The translations under genes and the position numbers were made by a program. Below, piece after piece: positions 61,362 to 64,000 of a stretch of DNA of 64,000 bases (position 1 is its first letter; each line of letters opens with the position of its first letter). This DNA is from Rhizobium mongolense USDA 1844 (GTDB lineage: Bacteria > Pseudomonadota > Alphaproteobacteria > Rhizobiales > Rhizobiaceae). The notes under the pieces were generated by a model that was given only the letters and a program-made list of their open reading frames with translations, made no database searches and was not told where the DNA came from. The DNA lies in NCBI RefSeq assembly GCF_000419765.1, contig NZ_ATTQ01000010.1:62154-126153 (forward strand), written 5' to 3'.

Positions 61362-62048
61362 ATGAAAGAAGGACCGGATATTGCCCAGATCGGAGCGCTG
61401 ATCGGTGATCCTGCCCGCGCCAACATGCTGGCTGCGCTGTCGGGCGGCAGGGCCTTAACGGCGACCGAGCTTGCGGCAGTGGGTGGCATCACCCTGCAGA
61501 CGGCGAGCACGCATCTCGCCAAGCTAGAAACCGGCGGCCTGCTTACCCAGCGAAAGCAGGGCCGCCACCGCTATTTCACACTCGCAGACGAGGCAACTGC
61601 CCTGCTGATCGAGAGCATGATGGGTTTCGCTGCCAGCCGCGGACATCTGCGCCACCGGCCGGGTCCGAAGGAACCGGCGCTGCGCAAGGCGCGCATCTGC
61701 TACGACCATCTGGCCGGCGATTACGGCGTGCGCATGCTCGACAGTCTCGTGGCTTCGGGTGCGATCGACGCAATCGGCGAGGGATTGTCGGTCACCCCGA
61801 AAGGCGAGAGCCGGCTGCAATGCATCGGAATAGATGTCTCCGGCCTCAAATCGTCCCGTCGCCCGCTCTGCCGCTCTTGCCTCGACTGGAGCGAGCGCCG
61901 CGCGCATCTGGCCGGCAGTCTCGGCAAGGCGCTGCTTTCGACTTTCTTCGACAGGGGCTGGGCGCGACGGACGGCGGGAAGCCGCTCGGTGATCTTTTCG
62001 CCCGAAGGCGAGCAGAAGTTCCTGTCGCTCTTTCCGCTGGAAGCCTGA
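61362..62048 (+). CDS. ArsR-family transcriptional regulator
   Basis: 228 residues. Winged helix at residues 10-85 (GDPARANMLAALSGGRALTA, then TLQTASTHLAKLETGGLL), followed by a long C-terminal domain with a cysteine pair (RRPLCRSCLDWSERRAHLAG) and FSPEGEQKFL. The ligand is unknown. ATG 61362 is a better start than 61329. Divergent from the NIPSNAP/ABM pair, which it probably regulates. Confidence 0.85.
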   Translation: MKEGPDIAQIGALIGDPARANMLAALSGGRALTATELAAVGGITLQTASTHLAKLETGGLLTQRKQGRHRYFTLADEATALLIESMMGFAASRGHLRHRPGPKEPALRKARICYDHLAGDYGVRMLDSLVASGAIDAIGEGLSVTPKGESRLQCIGIDVSGLKSSRRPLCRSCLDWSERRAHLAGSLGKALLSTFFDRGWARRTAGSRSVIFSPEGEQKFLSLFPLEA

Positions 62049-62168
62049 GCCGCCAAACGTCAGCCGCGAGCCGCCCGCGCGGCGCATTCCAGCCATGCCG
62101 GCGTGCCGGTTGAGCTTTCGACGGCCATCGTGTAAATCGCATCATCCCCCAACAAGGCTTGAGAGTAC

Positions 62169-62858
62169 ATGGACGGCTTCGACCTCATTATCTTCGACTG
62201 CGACGGCGTTCTGGTCGATTCCGAAATCATCGCGGCGGATGTGGAGTCCAAGCTTCTGACCGACGCAGGCTATCCGATCAGCGGCGAAGAGATGGCGGAG
62301 CGCTTCGCAGGCATGACCTGGAAGAACATTCTTCTGCAGGTGGAGCGCGAAGCGAGCATTCCGCTTTCCGCCTCGCTGCTCGACAAATCCGAAAAGCTGC
62401 TCGACCTGCGCCTCGAACGGGACGTGCAGGCCATTCCCGGCGTCGAGTTCGCCATCTCGCGCCTTGATCTGAAGCGTTGCGTCTGCTCGAATTCCAGCAC
62501 GCACCGGCTCGACATGATGCTCGGCAAGGTGGGACTGAAGAAGCTGTTTGCTCCAAACGTCTTTTCCGCAAAAGATCTCGGGCCGGATCGCGTCAAGCCG
62601 AAGCCGGACATCTTCCTGCATGGCGCCGAGATGATGGGAGTCTCGCCGTCGAAGACGGTCGTCGTCGAAGATTCTGTCCATGGGATCCATGCGGCACGTG
62701 ATGCCGGCATGCGCGTCATCGGCTTCACCGGCGCATCGCATACCTATTCCTCGCATGCCGACCGCCTGACGGATGCCGGTGCGGAGACGGTCATCTCGCG
62801 GATGAAGGATCTGCCGGGCGTCGTTGCTGCTCTTTCGGAATGGGCTGGCGTCCTCTAA
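62169..62858 (+). CDS. HAD-superfamily hydrolase (subfamily IA)
   Basis: 229 residues: FDCDGVLVDSE (motif I), CSNSSTHR (II), VKPKPDIFLH (III) and VVEDSVHGIHAA (IV), with a helical cap. It resembles 6-phosphogluconate or sugar-phosphate phosphatases. It reads away from the ArsR gene. Substrate unknown. Confidence 0.82.
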   Translation: MDGFDLIIFDCDGVLVDSEIIAADVESKLLTDAGYPISGEEMAERFAGMTWKNILLQVEREASIPLSASLLDKSEKLLDLRLERDVQAIPGVEFAISRLDLKRCVCSNSSTHRLDMMLGKVGLKKLFAPNVFSAKDLGPDRVKPKPDIFLHGAEMMGVSPSKTVVVEDSVHGIHAARDAGMRVIGFTGASHTYSSHADRLTDAGAETVISRMKDLPGVVAALSEWAGVL

Positions 62859-62877
62859 AAGTGGGACGGGCCGGCTC

Positions 62878-63525
62878 TTAGCTGCTCTTCTTGGTCTTCG
62901 CAGCCGGGCCCTGATCGAAACCGATATTGACGCGAACCAGCGCGCCGGAGCCGACGGGCAGCTTGAAGCCGTCCTTGCGGAAGAGGACCTGAGCGGCCGT
63001 CTGCCCTGCCGGAATTTCGGCAGTAAACGGGACCACTTCCGAGGTGACCACATCCTGGCCGTCGAAGGCGGTGATCCGGACCGGCAGCGTGACGCGGCCG
63101 GGGCCGCCGGCCGGGCCGGCGATCAGGCGGATCTGCGCCACGACAGTCATCGTCAGGTTCTGTTCGTTCAGCGTGCACTGACGCGTGTAGTCCCCGATGG
63201 CCGCCTGATGGACGATCTGGCTGTTGTCACCTTTCTTGCCCTTGGCATAGGTGCGGAAGATCGCGTCCTGATCCTTCATGAAAATCTGCGGGCAGGAGCC
63301 CTGGACGACCGGCTGCGCTGTACCTTGGACGTTGGTCGCGGTGCCGATCGGCTTGTCGCTGGAAGACGGATTGGCGGGCGCAAGCGGCATGATCTGGGCA
63401 TTGCCGTTTGGCTGCGCCGGCGCTTCGGCGGACTTGCTTTCGCCGCCGACGCCCAGGGAATTGCAGCTTGCAAGGAGAGCGGCGACTGATACGGAAACAA
63501 GGAGACGCGAGACTTTGCCGAACAC
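62878..63525 (-). CDS. Lipoprotein
   Basis: 215 residues. Lipobox LLASC at residues 17-21 after MFGKVSRLLVSVSVAA, a disordered Ala/Pro/Ser-rich linker, and a beta-rich domain (YTRQCTLNEQNLTMTVVAQI). Family known from rhizobial genomes, function unknown. Convergent with the HAD gene. Confidence 0.75.
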   Translation of the reverse strand: MFGKVSRLLVSVSVAALLASCNSLGVGGESKSAEAPAQPNGNAQIMPLAPANPSSSDKPIGTATNVQGTAQPVVQGSCPQIFMKDQDAIFRTYAKGKKGDNSQIVHQAAIGDYTRQCTLNEQNLTMTVVAQIRLIAGPAGGPGRVTLPVRITAFDGQDVVTSEVVPFTAEIPAGQTAAQVLFRKDGFKLPVGSGALVRVNIGFDQGPAAKTKKSS

Positions 63526-63725
63526 GATTATTCCACCCTCTTACAAAGTTTCTGGCAGGCCCGAAGTCTTGCTTGCAGGGCCTTTCGTGACAGTTTGCGA
63601 TGGTCTATATCAGCGGCGCAAAGAAAAATCGATTGGGTAAGCACCGTTTTGACGCACATTTCGATCTGCTGCAACTTCGGCGCCTGGATCCTCTATCCGG
63701 ATTTCCTCCGGCCATAACGTCAAGG
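63526..63725. other. Intergenic region between lipoprotein and thrC
   Basis: 200 bases with divergent promoters expected for both genes. No riboswitch, attenuator or repeat was recognised. Confidence 0.4.
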
Positions 63726-64000
63726 ATGAAGAACGTGGACTATATCTCGACCCGCGGCGAGGCCCCATCTCTCGGCTTTTGCGATGCGTTGCTGACGGGT
63801 CTTGCGCGCGACGGCGGCCTCTATGTCCCGCGGCAATGGCCGCATTTCTCCAAGAAGGAAATCCGGGCGCTGCGCGGCAAGAGCTACCAGGAGATCGCGT
63901 TTGCGATCCTATCGCCCTTTACGAACGACGAAATTCCCGCCGCCACATTCCGGGCGATGATCGACGAAGCTTATGGCACCTTCCGCCATCCGGCGATCGC
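63726..64000 (+). CDS. thrC: Threonine synthase (N-terminal part)
   Basis: The first 91 residues, cut by the window edge. DYISTRGEAPSLGFCDALLT followed by GLARDGGLYVP is the usual beginning of threonine synthase, which converts O-phosphohomoserine to threonine using PLP. The PLP lysine lies beyond the window. AAGG precedes ATG 63726; a GTG at 63735 is possible. Confidence 0.9.
   Translation, partial: MKNVDYISTRGEAPSLGFCDALLTGLARDGGLYVPRQWPHFSKKEIRALRGKSYQEIAFAILSPFTNDEIPAATFRAMIDEAYGTFRHPAI

Overview
The window is a high-GC alphaproteobacterial chromosome segment, most likely from Rhizobiaceae (Rhizobium, Agrobacterium or a relative). This rests on the conserved block ppdK, smc, DsbA-family oxidoreductase, DUF721 protein, mutY, HAD, ccrM, on a GANTC-type CcrM methylase, on a sulfate-activation cysD-cysN pair with no fused CysC, and on a fructose importer resembling rhizobial FrcBCA. 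All functional calls come from reading motifs; no database search was possible.

Layout. 1-1859: end of cysD, cysN and its terminator. 1860-43721: a 41.8 kb genomic island. It is bounded by 52-bp perfect direct repeats that are the 3' half of a tRNA-Pro(CGG) gene; the intact tRNA lies at the right end (43673-43749, minus strand). About 70-100 bp inside each end lie copies of a GTTTCTGTC repeat that look like recombinase arm sites, yet no integrase was found. 43750-64000: ordinary core genome: lipoproteins, tRNA-Gln, metallo-hydrolase, pyruvate phosphate dikinase, smc, a DsbA-family protein, mutY, ccrM, small enzymes, and the start of thrC at the right edge.

Inside the island, from left to right: small unknown genes, a Rep_3-like initiator head-to-head with an alcohol dehydrogenase remnant, and a SIR2-HerA defence pair. 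Next come acsA and a cupin-type glucose-6-phosphate isomerase downstream of an frcBCA-like transporter, a ROK regulator and a HAD phosphatase. A CHAT-domain (caspase-like) protein gene split by a frameshift follows, then a second ABC sugar importer with a DUF4432 protein. A third importer has its ATPase fused to a permease and leads into a polyol and rare-sugar catabolic operon: mannitol-dehydrogenase-like, Gfo/Idh/MocA, isomerase/epimerase, hydrolase, ribulose-phosphate-3-epimerase-like, ROK kinase and two SDRs. The right third is an accessory zone with a YaaC-like plus Rcl-like gene pair, an IS21 remnant, an IS3-family element between gene fragments, and a cluster of small overlapping genes.

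How the genes fit together: four similar AT-rich sites upstream of the ROK regulator, two substrate-binding protein genes and the polyol operon suggest one regulon run by that regulator. Sugars or polyols would be imported, oxidised or epimerised, phosphorylated by the ROK kinase and passed to central metabolism through ketose phosphate and glucose-6-phosphate isomerase. The SIR2-HerA pair, the CHAT protein, the YaaC/Rcl-like pair and the operon cut by the IS element make this island a mixed metabolic and defence cargo region. The best candidates for undescribed biology are the CHAT gene at 15588-17455 and the YaaC/Rcl-like pair at 35710-37289.
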